NCBI GenBank assembly: GCA_013205085.1 | Contig: JABMLH010000009.1 | Location: 1 to 64,000, forward strand | Origin: Microbacteriaceae bacterium VKM Ac-2854 | GTDB taxonomy: Bacteria > Actinomycetota > Actinomycetes > Actinomycetales > Microbacteriaceae | Length of the DNA stretch: 64,000 nt | Direction of reading: 5' to 3' | Shown here: positions 27,337-35,994 of the stretch, piece after piece | Layout: each line of letters starts with the position of its first letter | Numbering within the stretch: position 1 is the stretch's first letter | Made by a program: the position numbers and the translations under genes | The notes under the pieces: generated by a model | The model's database searches: none | What the model saw: the letters and a program-made list of their open reading frames with translations, nothing else | Told to the model about the DNA's origin: nothing

Positions 27337-28094
27337 GCGAGAACACCCTCGAAGCCCACGACCTGCACGCGGGTTACCTGCCGGGGATCAACATCCTGAA
27401 CGGCTCGAACGTCTACGTGAAGAAGGGCGAACTGGTCGGCATCATCGGCCCGAACGGCGCCGGCAAGTCGACGCTGCTGAAGGCCATGTTCGGCCTGGTG
27501 AACATCCGCCAGGGCAGCGTGCTGCTCAACGGCGAGGACATCACCGGGCTGAAGGCCGACAAGCTCGTCTCCAAGGGCGTCGGCTTCGTGCCGCAGAACA
27601 ACAACGTCTTCCCGTCGCTCACCATCGAGGAGAACCTCGAGATGGGCATGTACCAGAAGCCGAAGATGTTCAAGGAGCGCCTCTCCTTCGTCACCGAGCT
27701 GTTCCCGGAGCTGTCCAAGCGCCTCAAGCAGCGCTCGGGCTCGCTCTCGGGTGGCGAGCGGCAGATGGTCGCGATGTCGCGCGCGCTGATGATGGACCCG
27801 TCGATGCTGCTGCTCGACGAGCCCAGCGCCGGCCTCTCCCCCATGCGCCAGGACGAGACCTTCGTCAACGTGCAGCGGATCAACAAGGCCGGCGTCTCGA
27901 TCATGATCGTGGAGCAGAACGCCCGTCGCGCGCTGCAGATCTGCGACCGCGGTTACGTGCTCGACCAGGGCCGGGACGCCTACGAAGGGCCCGGCCGCGA
28001 GCTGATGAACGACCCCAAGGTGATCGAGCTGTACCTCGGCACGCTGGCGACGACGAACGAGGTCACCACCTCGACGCCGACCGTCGGCGGCTGA
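27333..28094 (+). CDS. livF: Branched-chain amino acid ABC ATP-binding protein LivF
   Basis: A 253-aa ATPase. Walker A GPNGAGKST (39-47), signature SLSGGERQMVAMSRALM near 139, Walker B MLLLDEPSAGLSP near 160, and the LivF-type IMIVEQNARRALQICDRGYVLDQGR near 190. GTG 27333 overlaps the livG stop by 4 nt. Last gene of the operon; a G/C-rich hairpin follows 15 bp after the stop. With LivG it energises uptake through LivH/LivM; the substrate-binding LivK is encoded at 38414-39694. Confidence 0.9.
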   Translation: MSENTLEAHDLHAGYLPGINILNGSNVYVKKGELVGIIGPNGAGKSTLLKAMFGLVNIRQGSVLLNGEDITGLKADKLVSKGVGFVPQNNNVFPSLTIEENLEMGMYQKPKMFKERLSFVTELFPELSKRLKQRSGSLSGGERQMVAMSRALMMDPSMLLLDEPSAGLSPMRQDETFVNVQRINKAGVSIMIVEQNARRALQICDRGYVLDQGRDAYEGPGRELMNDPKVIELYLGTLATTNEVTTSTPTVGG

Positions 28095-28108
28095 GCCCAG
28101 CCACCACC

Positions 28109-28147
28109 GGAGCCCGTCGTCGTCCGTCACGGACGGCGGCGGGCTCC
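28109..28147 (+). terminator. Terminator hairpin of the liv operon
   Basis: 18-bp arms (GGAGCCCGTCGTCGTCCG / CGGACGGCGGCGGGCTCC, with two G-U pairs in RNA) around a 3-nt loop, 15 bp after the livF stop. No long T-run follows. Confidence 0.75.
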
Positions 28148-28184
28148 GTCGATTCCCCGCTGACCGACGATCGGGAGCCCCACC

Positions 28185-29033
28185 ATGAAGCGTGTGATCG
28201 CCTCCGCCGCGCTCCTCGCGCTGCTCGGCGCGGGCCTGAGCGGATGCGCCGGAGTCGCCTCGACCGTGCCCGACGGCGTCTCCGTCAGCATCCAGCAGAA
28301 TCGCGACGACTACGGGCCACGCCGGATCGAGATCACGGTCACCAACGACACCGACGCGTCGTTCGACATCTTCGAGGCGCGACTGGATTCGCGGGCGTTC
28401 GTCGCCGCAGCCGTTACGGATCATCCGATCGAGGTGCCGGCCGGCACCAGCAAGGCGCTGCGCCTGCAGCTGGACGCCCCCGCCTGCGGAGACGGTTCCG
28501 GTGAGACCACCACCGTGCGCCTGGCGTACACCACCGCCTCCGGATCGGGCGTCGCCACGATGACCCCGACGGATCCGTTCGGCAGCATCGAGCGGATCCA
28601 CCGGCAGGACTGCTTCGCCTCGCTCGTCGCCCAGACGGCCACCGTCACGCCGGCCGCCGCGCTGCGCGTGGTGCAACAGGACGGCGTCGCGACCGCCCAG
28701 CTCGACGTGACACTGACCCCGACGGGATCCGGCGAGCCCGTCACGATCGACGCGATCGGCCGCACGATCCTGCTGCGCCCCGCCTCGGGCGAGGAGCTGT
28801 GGCCGGTGGGCCTGCCGATCGACGCGACCACGGCCCCAACGACGATCACCCTCGACATCATCCCGAACAACTGCAACACCCACACCGTCTCCGAGGACAA
28901 GCGCGGCACGTTCTTCCCGGTCACGGTGAGCACGGCCGCCGACGGCACCGAGGTGTTCTACCTGCCCGTCAGCCGCACCGTGCGCGGCCAGCTGTACGAC
29001 TACATCTCGCACGACTTCTGCGGCTGGGACTGA
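28185..29033 (+). CDS. Putative lipoprotein, unknown function
   Basis: A 282-aa exported protein. The N-terminus KRVIASAALLALLGAGLSGC is a lipoprotein signal with lipobox LSGC (Cys21). The mature part is beta-rich and has four later cysteines (CGDGSGETT, DCFAS, NNCNTHT, DFCGWD). ATG 28185 follows GGGAG. No domain family was recognised. The protein ends FCGWD, and the DNA encoding this tail is the first unit of a 22-bp repeat that runs beyond the stop codon. It follows the liv operon on the same strand behind a terminator, so it probably has its own promoter. Confidence 0.7.
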   Translation: MKRVIASAALLALLGAGLSGCAGVASTVPDGVSVSIQQNRDDYGPRRIEITVTNDTDASFDIFEARLDSRAFVAAAVTDHPIEVPAGTSKALRLQLDAPACGDGSGETTTVRLAYTTASGSGVATMTPTDPFGSIERIHRQDCFASLVAQTATVTPAAALRVVQQDGVATAQLDVTLTPTGSGEPVTIDAIGRTILLRPASGEELWPVGLPIDATTAPTTITLDIIPNNCNTHTVSEDKRGTFFPVTVSTAADGTEVFYLPVSRTVRGQLYDYISHDFCGWD

Positions 29034-29099
29034 GATCTTCTGCGGTCGGGACTGAGATCTTCTGCGGCAGGGACTGAGATCTTCTGCGGTCGGGACTGA
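29016..29099 (+). repeat. 22-bp tandem repeat spanning a stop codon
   Basis: Four units of about TTCTGCGG..GGGACTGAGATC follow each other with an exact 22-bp period (GGGAC at 29026, 29048, 29070, 29092). The first unit includes the last codons and the TGA of the lipoprotein gene; the others are 3' of it and repeat the codons and stop in shifting frames. Likely slippage expansion of the gene end. Confidence 0.85.
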
Positions 29100-29324
29100 C
29101 ATCGCGGCGGTCGGGGCCACGACGACCCAAACCGAGTCTTTCTTTCCCTCCCCCGTCCCCGTCCAGGGGACAGGAGAGAGCGCGTTCCTGCCGTAGCGTC
29201 AGTGGTGGAGAGACAGTCCCGATCCCGTTCGGATCGGCACCCTCACCAGCCGGTTTCCGGCGGGTGCTCTCACTTCGCCTCCCGTTCCGCGACGCCTACG
29301 TCGTCACCTCGAAGGGTCATCATC

Positions 29325-29534
29325 GTGAACAGCTACACCCCCGCTCCCATCGAGCTCGGCGCGACCTTCCGCTCCGGCGCCGCCCGCGACGAACTGGTCT
29401 GGAACGTGATCGGTGTCTACGCCCAGGTGGTCATCGCCGAGAGCACCGGCGGCAAGCGACGCAACTTCAGCCGTTCCTTCGTGACCTACCGGCTCGCCGC
29501 CGAGGCCGAGCAGCTCACGGCCCGCGCGAGCTGA
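29325..29534 (+). CDS. Small conserved-looking protein (69 aa), unknown function
   Basis: GTG 29325 follows AAGGG at 8 nt and opens a 69-codon frame with strongly G/C-biased third positions. The protein has no signal or membrane segment. It is mixed in charge (APIELGATFRSGAARDELVWNVIG, TGGKRRNFSRSFVTYRLAAEAEQL). No family was recognised. The preceding 200 bp contain short stems (CGATCC/GGATCG, GCACCC/GGGTGC), as in a structured leader. It is followed by an AraC-type regulator gene after 275 bp. Confidence 0.5.
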   Translation: MNSYTPAPIELGATFRSGAARDELVWNVIGVYAQVVIAESTGGKRRNFSRSFVTYRLAAEAEQLTARAS

Positions 29535-29809
29535 TCCTCTGGCGAGCCGAGCGCTCGCCCCCTGCGCCGCGACGGACGGGCCCCACCTGCGCCCCCGTCG
29601 CCTCGACGGATGCCGCCACTCCCCCGGGAGCGGCGGCATTCGTGCGTCCGGGCGTCGCGCCCGCGCTCCGGCGCGAACCCGGCTTCGCGAACCCGGCTTC
29701 CGGCGCCAGAAATAGCGCCGATGCGGCCGCGCGACTCGATACCCACCGCGGACTCTGGCTGGATGGTGTCGGCGCCGGTATCGGGCCGCACGAGGTCAGA
29801 GGAGTCCGC

Positions 29810-30679
29810 ATGAAAGGTGCACGCAGCGCGCCCTCTCCGGGGCCGAGCCTGTTCCGCCTGGCGCGGACCCGGCTGGTCGACATCCGCATCGAACGGTGGT
29901 CGAGCAGCGACGCTCGATCCGTGCGCCGCGGCATCGATCCCGAGGCCCGCGATGTCGGGCTTCTGCTGCTGCACGTCGCGGGCGCGTCAGCATCCCGCGT
30001 GGACGGCGTCGCCGAGCGCGACGAACCGGGCAGCGTGCGCATCCTCCGCCCCGACAGCGTGGTCGAGACCGTCAACGCCCAGCCCACCGAGCGGATGCTG
30101 GTCGCTGCTCCCCTCGCCGCGCTCTCGGCCACGAGCGCCAACGTGCTGCGCCGCCGCTGGGCCGACGCCCCGCGGATCTCGCCGTCGCCGATGGTGTTGG
30201 CCCTCGCGGCCCTGGCCGGTTCGGCCCTGGACACCCCGGTTCATCCGGCGAGCGCCGACGCCTACGTCGCCGAGAGGGCACTGATCACCCTGCTCGACGC
30301 GGTGCTCTCGGACGCCGAGCTCGGCTCCGCCGCGACCGAGGGCAGCGGATTCGCGGAGCACCTGCACGCCCGCGCGCTGTCCTGCATCGACCGCGGACAC
30401 ACCGACCCCGACTTCGCCGCCGAACAGGTCGCGGACGGCACCGGGGTAAGCCTGCGCAGCCTGCAGCGCATCTTCGCCGAACACGGCGGATCCGTGTCGC
30501 AGGCGATCCGGGAGCGCCGCCTCGCCGCCGTCGCGGCGGCCCTCGACTCCGGTTCCTCGGACGACCTGGCCGACGTCATCCGCGCCGCCGGATTCACGGT
30601 CGCCGACTCCGCCCGGCGCGCCTTCCTCGCCGAATACGGGATGACGATGTCGAACTACCGGCGACGCCCCCGCTCCTGA
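29810..30679 (+). CDS. AraC-family transcriptional regulator
   Basis: A 289-aa DNA-binding protein. The last 100 residues form the double helix-turn-helix of AraC/XylS proteins: HARALSCIDRGHTDPDFAAEQVADGTGVSLRSLQRIFAEHGGSVSQAIRERRLAAVAAAL, then DVIRAAGFTVADSARRAFLAEYGMTMSNYRR. The N-terminal 180 residues are an effector/dimer domain of the AraC_binding_2 kind (PSLFRLARTRLVDIRIERWSS, VGLLLLHVAG). ATG 29810 has GAGGAG 6 nt upstream. It is the first of three AraC-type loci within 4.6 kb, all on the plus strand; target and ligand unknown. Confidence 0.85.
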   Translation: MKGARSAPSPGPSLFRLARTRLVDIRIERWSSSDARSVRRGIDPEARDVGLLLLHVAGASASRVDGVAERDEPGSVRILRPDSVVETVNAQPTERMLVAAPLAALSATSANVLRRRWADAPRISPSPMVLALAALAGSALDTPVHPASADAYVAERALITLLDAVLSDAELGSAATEGSGFAEHLHARALSCIDRGHTDPDFAAEQVADGTGVSLRSLQRIFAEHGGSVSQAIRERRLAAVAAALDSGSSDDLADVIRAAGFTVADSARRAFLAEYGMTMSNYRRRPRS

Positions 30680-30817
30680 GCACCCGTTCGACCGGCGATT
30701 CGCGCCACGGTCGACGCTCGATGCGACACGCGTTTGGCGCTCGCGCGTCGGGTGCTCCTGAATGGGTACAGGCCACCCGGTTCCCGCCTGCGGCCGCCCG
30801 CCAGGAGGTGCGGAATC

Positions 30818-31615
30818 ATGCAGGAGCCCGACGTCATCCCGCTCGCACACGCGCGGATCGAGCGGCGCCGCGTCGAGGCGGGCACGAACCTGATCATCGC
30901 GCCCCAGCCGGGCTCCGTCGCGCTGCACGCCTTCACCGCCGGCACGGCCGTCGCGGACCGCAGCGGCACCCACCACTTCGGCCCGGGCAGCGCCGCCTTC
31001 GCCACGGCCGCGCTGCCGCACATCTTCCGATGCACCGCGAGCGCCGAGTCGACGGTGTTCTTCTTCGCCCGCGACCGCCTGAGCGGCGCCGCCGACGCCG
31101 CCCTCGCCGAGTTCGGCTTCCGCGACCTGCGCGGCGACCCCGTCGCCTCGGGCGTGCTCGCGATCGTGGTGTCGCTCAGCCGGATGCGGCCGGTCGCGGG
31201 TTCCGAGGAGGCGCGTCGGCTCGAAGAGGTGCTGATCGCGCAGTTGCAGGCGATCATCCTCGCCGCGCAGTTGCGTCGCGACGCCGGCGACGCGATCGTC
31301 GGCGAACTGTTCGGCCGCCTGCGCGCGCTGCTGTGGGCCGAACCCGGGGGCGAGCTGAGCACGTGGGCGCGCGCGCTCGGCTGCTCCACGACCGTGCTGT
31401 CGACGGCGCTGGCCGCCCAGGGCTGGGCGCCCAAGGCACTGGTGACCGAGACCCGGCTGCTGCGTTTCGCCGCCGCGCTGCGTGACGAAGGGCCCGAACC
31501 GGCGGAGGAGATCGTCACGGCGCTGGGATTCGCCGGCCTGCCGCAGGCGACCCGCGCCTTCCGCCGTCGCTTCGGCATCTCGCCGCGCCGATACCGGCTG
31601 CTGAACCGACCCTGA
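30818..31615 (+). CDS. AraC-family transcriptional regulator
   Basis: A 265-aa protein. An N-terminal effector domain (about 1-165, GTNLIIAPQPGSVALHAFTAG) precedes the AraC helix-turn-helix pair: GELSTWARALGCSTTVLSTALAAQGWAPKALVTETRLLRFAAAL and ITALGFAGLPQATRAFRRRFGISPRRYRLL, with small changes from the classical second-helix motif. ATG 30818 lies 10 nt after CAGGAGG. The gene stands 200 bp upstream of the first RCC1-like secreted protein and may control it; this is inferred only from adjacency. Confidence 0.85.
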   Translation: MQEPDVIPLAHARIERRRVEAGTNLIIAPQPGSVALHAFTAGTAVADRSGTHHFGPGSAAFATAALPHIFRCTASAESTVFFFARDRLSGAADAALAEFGFRDLRGDPVASGVLAIVVSLSRMRPVAGSEEARRLEEVLIAQLQAIILAAQLRRDAGDAIVGELFGRLRALLWAEPGGELSTWARALGCSTTVLSTALAAQGWAPKALVTETRLLRFAAALRDEGPEPAEEIVTALGFAGLPQATRAFRRRFGISPRRYRLLNRP

Positions 31616-31816
31616 TCGCGGCTCACTCTCGGGGTACATCGCGGCCTGAACGGGGGACGATTCGGCCCCGGAACGGGATCTACGCGCCGAGATCGACCGA
31701 GCGCCGCTGAGCCGCTGTCGCCTCCGCGCCGGGGCTGGCGAAATGGATGCGCGCCATCACGGCGCCGCACATCCGGTCCCGCCGGCCGGATGAAACCTCA
31801 TCCTGAAAGGCGCAGA

Positions 31817-33403
31817 ATGCCCACCCCCGACGACCTGATCCCCGCCGCCGCCGCCCCCGGCCTCAAGCGCCGCACCGTGGCCACCGCCGCCGCCTGGACC
31901 GTCCCCGCCATCGCCGTCGCGGTCGGCGCTCCTTCGGCGTCCGCCTCCCCCGCGACGGGCGGCACCATCACGATCAACCCGCCCACGATGACGACCATCC
32001 CCGGCGCTCCTCTGGCCTGGACGGTGACCGCCACGGCGGCGTCCGGCACGATCGACACCCCGCTCACCTTCACCCTCACGCTGCCGACCGGCCTGAGCTT
32101 CGCCGACGGCACCACCTCGAAAGTCGTCACCATCCCCGCGTCGAACGCGGGCACGGCCACCCTCGAGCTGACCGGCGCTTACCAGGTGTACGCCGACGCC
32201 GACACGACCGCGGGAACCGTGCTCACCCCGAGCACCTCGAACGTCACGAGCGGGTGGTCCGTCATCCAGGTGCCGATCGTCACCATCGTCTGGATCACGA
32301 TCCCCGCCGGCGGCACCGGCCTGGTGTGGGGCAAGAACCACACGTCCGGATACGGCTACGAGAACTTCAACCACTACGGCATGGAGAACCCGTGGGCCAC
32401 CCCGCTGACGAGCATCGACCCCATCCCCGACGGCACGCTGATCTCGCTCTCGCAGGCCACCCGCGCCCTCGCCGTCGTCGCATCCGGCAGCGGCACCACG
32501 GTCTACGCGACCGACTCCGCGTTCTACTCGAACCCCAACGCGTGGGGCACCACCGTCGTGCCGACCCCGGGCCTGCGCTCGGGTGAGTACGTCCTGGACA
32601 TCGGCGGCAACACCTCGGGCTCGACGAACCAGGGTCGGATCATCCGCCTGCGCGACTCCGACCAGACCATCCCGACGTTCCCGACCTCGACCGACGCCCC
32701 GCACGGTGCTTTCATCACCTCGGTCGCGAAGGACTACACCGCCGCGTACTCGCTCACCTACGCCCTCGACTCGAGCGGCAAGGTCTGGGTGTGGGACGGC
32801 GACGCGAACAACTTCGCCTACATCCCCCGCCTCGTGATCGACGACGCCACCGGCAAGCCGGTCACCGACATCGTCGAAATCTCGGGCGCGACGAACATCA
32901 GCCTCGCACGAAGCGCCTCGGGCGTCGTCTACGAGCTGTACCGCCCCAACTCTGCGTCCTTCGCGGCGCGCCAGGTCGCGACCGGCGCCGTGAAGCTGGG
33001 CAAGTCGGGCACGGATGCGCGCAGCTACATCGGCGCGGACGGCAAGCTCTACTCGTGGGGCCTCGGTCAGACGAACCGGCACACCGCCGCGAACTCGAAC
33101 GACACCACCGCGCCGGCCCTGAACACGCAGGCGAACACCGCGCTCGCCCTGGCCGGGGCGAGCCGGGTCATCGACGCCGCGTTCATCTACGGCGAGGCCG
33201 GGCCCGACGGCGGCACCTCCGTGGTGATTCTGGACGACAACTCGGTGTGGGCCTGGGGCTCGGACTACAGCAGCCAGCTCGGTAACGGCACCGCCTCGGT
33301 CACCCCGGTGCGGGTGCAGGCCGGTGTGAACTCGGTCACCGGTCCGCTGTTCGCAACGGCCTTCACCTACGCCAACCTGTCGTTCGGCGCCTACAAGGCC
33401 TGA
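31817..33403 (+). CDS. Secreted RCC1-like beta-propeller protein
   Basis: A 528-aa exported protein. The N-terminus PGLKRRTVATAAAWTVPAIAVAVGAPSASAS has a twin-arginine pair, a hydrophobic core and an A-x-A site, so Tat export is likely. An Ig-like domain follows (about 45-150), then repeats of the RCC1/alpha-tubulin-suppressor kind: GLVWGKNHTSGYG, GKVWVWDGDANN, GKLYSWGLGQTNRH and VVILDDNSVWAWGSDYSSQLGNGTAS-VTPVRV. ATG 31817 follows GAAAGG at 7 nt; an upstream in-frame start at 31790 is less likely. A paralogue with the same signal peptide is at 35995-37776. Binding partner unknown. Confidence 0.75.
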   Translation: MPTPDDLIPAAAAPGLKRRTVATAAAWTVPAIAVAVGAPSASASPATGGTITINPPTMTTIPGAPLAWTVTATAASGTIDTPLTFTLTLPTGLSFADGTTSKVVTIPASNAGTATLELTGAYQVYADADTTAGTVLTPSTSNVTSGWSVIQVPIVTIVWITIPAGGTGLVWGKNHTSGYGYENFNHYGMENPWATPLTSIDPIPDGTLISLSQATRALAVVASGSGTTVYATDSAFYSNPNAWGTTVVPTPGLRSGEYVLDIGGNTSGSTNQGRIIRLRDSDQTIPTFPTSTDAPHGAFITSVAKDYTAAYSLTYALDSSGKVWVWDGDANNFAYIPRLVIDDATGKPVTDIVEISGATNISLARSASGVVYELYRPNSASFAARQVATGAVKLGKSGTDARSYIGADGKLYSWGLGQTNRHTAANSNDTTAPALNTQANTALALAGASRVIDAAFIYGEAGPDGGTSVVILDDNSVWAWGSDYSSQLGNGTASVTPVRVQAGVNSVTGPLFATAFTYANLSFGAYKA

Positions 33404-33413
33404 GCGATCCGAG

Positions 33414-33450
33414 AACACGGGCCCGCTCCCCTAGGGAGCGGGCCCGTGTT
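33414..33450. terminator. Terminator hairpin after RCC1-like gene
   Basis: Perfect 17-bp arms AACACGGGCCCGCTCCC / GGGAGCGGGCCCGTGTT around CTA, 10 bp after the stop codon. Confidence 0.8.
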
Positions 33451-33557
33451 GCGCTTCGTCCCATCCCGAACTTGATCCGACACGAGGCGCCAGTTTGAAT
33501 AGATCCCAGCACCCGGACCTCGTGCAGACTCCCCTTCTTTTCGGAGGTTCCGCCGCC

Positions 33558-34357
33558 ATGTCCACGTACGCCGACCGACCAGAGGTCGGCTCGGTCCGCG
33601 AGTTCTTCGGGCCCGACGGTGCGCGGCAACTCTCGAAGACAGGCACGCACTTCACGCCGATCGGACCAGGTCCGTTCCGCGCGCGATTGGACTCCTTCAC
33701 CCTCGGACGCACCCGCATCGTCAGCATGCAAGCGACGCCGCACCGAGGCGAACTACGCGCCACCGTCGGCTCGATGCGGCACGATCTGGTCTTCTTCACC
33801 TTCCTGCTCGCCGGTCACTCCGTCGGCCACCACGACGGCAGCCAGCGCATCGACGAGCCCGGCTCCATCCACTTCGTCCGGGTCAGCGCGCCCTTCCGCT
33901 TCACGGCCGACCAGCCCACCCACAACGTGACCTGGTGGGTCGACCTCGATCAGCTGCAGCCCGAGGTCGCCGAGGCGCTGCGACGGGTGAGTTCGGTCGA
34001 GTTCCGCTGGATCCGGCGCACGGCGGACGGCGCCTGTTCCACGAGACGCGAGAGCTGCTCGTGGTCGACCTCGGCCGCTCCGAGCTGACTCTCGCCGCCG
34101 TCGCCGGCGAACTGGGCACCTCCGCGGCCCTGCTCTTGCGCGCGCTCGTCGCCCAGGGCACGACCCTGCATCGGCTGATGGGGCAGCTGCGCATCGATCG
34201 GCTCTCGGCGCTGCTGCGCGACCCGGCCGACGACCGCTCGCTGACCGAACTGAGCGCGGATGCGGGATTCGCGGGCACCGCGCAGGCCGCGCGCGCCTTC
34301 CGCCAGTTCTTCGGCACCACCATGAGCCGCTATCGGACGATGATGCGCCCGCAGTAA
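33558..34357 (+). pseudogene. AraC-family regulator, frameshifted
   Basis: ATG 33558 opens a frame of 176 codons ending at 34088. Its first 150 residues look like an AraC_binding_2 effector domain (MRHDLVFFTFLLAGHSVGHHDGSQRIDEPGSIHFVRVSAPFRFT). The last part turns into low-complexity Ser/Arg sequence. In the -1 frame, from about 34005 to 34357, a complete AraC helix-turn-helix domain continues (ETRELLVVDLGRSELTLAAVAGELGTSAALLLRALV, then LTELSADAGFAGTAQAARAFRQFFGTTMSRYRTMM). One missing base near 34000-34025 explains this. No classical slippery heptamer is seen, so a broken gene or a sequencing error is more likely than programmed frameshifting. Confidence 0.7.
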
Positions 34358-34436
34358 CGCTCGCGAGTGGGATATCCCATGAACAGATATTCGATCTACT
34401 CCTCGGAAACACCTCGATTTCTTCGAATCTGTACCC

Positions 34437-34442
34437 TAGACT
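34437..34442 (+). promoter_or_regulatory. -10 box of DUF222/HNH gene, leaderless
   Basis: TAGACT ends 6 nt before ATG 34449; no ribosome-binding site is present, which fits a leaderless transcript. Confidence 0.55.
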
Positions 34443-34448
34443 GGGGCC

Positions 34449-35897
34449 ATGACCTCCTCCCTCCTCCCCCGCATCACCGCCCTCGCGGCGACCGTGCGTG
34501 ATGAGGTCGCTTCGATCGAGTGGGGCCGGCTGTCGGAAGACGAGCGGCTCTCGCTCGCCGTTGCGTTGGGCAGTCTCGAACGGGCCGTCGTCGGCGGCGC
34601 CATCGGGGCCGCGGGGGCGATCGAAGAGACCTGCGGGAGCGACCGGGGTATGGATTCGCTCGCCCTGCGGCACGGAGTGCGGGGCGGCAAGCAGCTGCTC
34701 GCGATGCTGACCGGCTCCTCCGAGGCGACTGCCTGGCGGCGGATCCGGCTCGCGCAGGCCGGCATGGGCACGGGCGTCACCAGCGGCTGGGGCGCCCCGG
34801 CGCTGTTCCCCGCGATGGGAGCGGCCCTGCTGCGCGGGGCGATGCACGCCGATGGAGCCGACGCCCTCGTGTCCACCCTGTCCGGGTCCGCATCGCGCAT
34901 CCACCCCGACGCACTGGCCGTCGCGGAGAACGCGATCGTCGAAGCCGCGACCGATCCGGAAGGAGAAGCGAACCTGCACGGCGATGTGACCGGCACCGGG
35001 GTGGCGGCCGAGCTCGTGAAGATCCAGGCCCTCGCCTGGCGAGCCCGCCTGGACCCCGATGGATTGGAGCCGACCGCCGACGAAGCGTTCCAGCGCCGCC
35101 GAGCCGTGTGGCGCCGCGGAACGACCGGCACCGAAACGCTCGTGCTCACCATGACGACCGAGCAGGCTGCGGCGATCAAATCGTCGCTGTCGCCGCACGC
35201 CAGCCCCCGCAAGCCGACTTTCCGCTCCTGCGACGACACTCGGGAAGCGGCCGAAGGCGACGTGTTCGGCGACGACCGCACCAGCGGGCAGAAGACCCTC
35301 GACACCGTCGTCGCCCTCGTCGTCGCCGGCGGCGCGTCCGAGGCTCCGATGGGCGCCACGCCGCAGATCACCGCCTACGTCGACGCGGACGATCTCGAAG
35401 CGGACACCGCCGCCCCGGCGTATCTCGACCACGTCGAGGAGCCCGTGCCGGCGTCGACCGTGCGGCGGCTGCGCTGCCACGGCGAGGTGCGCATCGCGAT
35501 CCTCGGCAACCGCAACGTGACCGACGCCCTCGGGCGGCCCGTTCGCGAGTTCACCCCCGCGCAGAAGAAGCTCCTCGCCGCACTTTACGGCGGCTGCGCC
35601 TGGGAGGGCTGCACGGCCCCGCCCGCGTGGACCGAGGCGCACCACGTGCACTGGCACTCGCGCGGTGGCAGGACCAGCGTCGACAACGGGGTTCCGTTAT
35701 GCGCTTTCCACCACCACGTGATCCACGCGAACACCGGGTGGGAGATCGTGATGAAGCAGACCGTCCACGGCCTGCGCGCGCACCTGATCCCACCGTTCGT
35801 GATCGACCCGCACCGCACACCCCGCCTGATGCGCAACCACCGCGCGACACCGGGCGGGCCCGCCGCGGACCCCGACCCGCCGCCGCCACCCGAGTGA
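34449..35897 (+). CDS. DUF222 / HNH endonuclease signature protein
   Basis: A 482-aa protein of the DUF222-HNH family (13E12-like), present in many copies in actinobacterial genomes. DUF222 spans about 20-330. The C-terminal HNH nuclease motif (about 380-425) reads CAWEGCTAPPAWTEAHHVHWHSRGGRTSVDNGVPLCAFHHHVIH, with the Cys pair, EAHH, the Asn and the closing HHH needed for metal binding. All key residues are intact. The tail is Pro-rich. Function in cells is unknown; a role in DNA exchange or mobile elements is often proposed. A hairpin 25 bp after the stop probably ends the transcript. Confidence 0.9.
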   Translation: MTSSLLPRITALAATVRDEVASIEWGRLSEDERLSLAVALGSLERAVVGGAIGAAGAIEETCGSDRGMDSLALRHGVRGGKQLLAMLTGSSEATAWRRIRLAQAGMGTGVTSGWGAPALFPAMGAALLRGAMHADGADALVSTLSGSASRIHPDALAVAENAIVEAATDPEGEANLHGDVTGTGVAAELVKIQALAWRARLDPDGLEPTADEAFQRRRAVWRRGTTGTETLVLTMTTEQAAAIKSSLSPHASPRKPTFRSCDDTREAAEGDVFGDDRTSGQKTLDTVVALVVAGGASEAPMGATPQITAYVDADDLEADTAAPAYLDHVEEPVPASTVRRLRCHGEVRIAILGNRNVTDALGRPVREFTPAQKKLLAALYGGCAWEGCTAPPAWTEAHHVHWHSRGGRTSVDNGVPLCAFHHHVIHANTGWEIVMKQTVHGLRAHLIPPFVIDPHRTPRLMRNHRATPGGPAADPDPPPPPE

Positions 35898-35922
35898 ATC
35901 CCCCTCCGGCGCCGGAGACGAA

Positions 35923-35957
35923 CGAAGCCCCCGGTGCTCGGGGCACCGGGGGCTTCG
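35923..35957. terminator. Bidirectional terminator hairpin
   Basis: CGAAGCCCCCGGTGC pairs with GCACCGGGGGCTTCG around a 5-nt loop. It lies between the convergent HNH gene (stop 35897) and RCC1-like gene (stop 35995) and can serve both. Confidence 0.8.
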
Positions 35958-35994
35958 ACGACGCGGTCAGGACGACGCGGTGAGATCGACGCTA

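Noticed and set aside
28095-29324. Lipoprotein as part of the liv operon
   Set aside because: A strong hairpin separates it from livF and it shows no binding-protein fold.
33990-34030. Programmed -1 frameshift in the AraC gene
   Set aside because: No X-XXY-YYZ heptamer or downstream pseudoknot is visible; a lost base is simpler.
34449-35897. Homing endonuclease or mobile intron
   Set aside because: The protein has the DUF222-HNH layout of a common actinobacterial family, with no intron, intein or target duplication around it.
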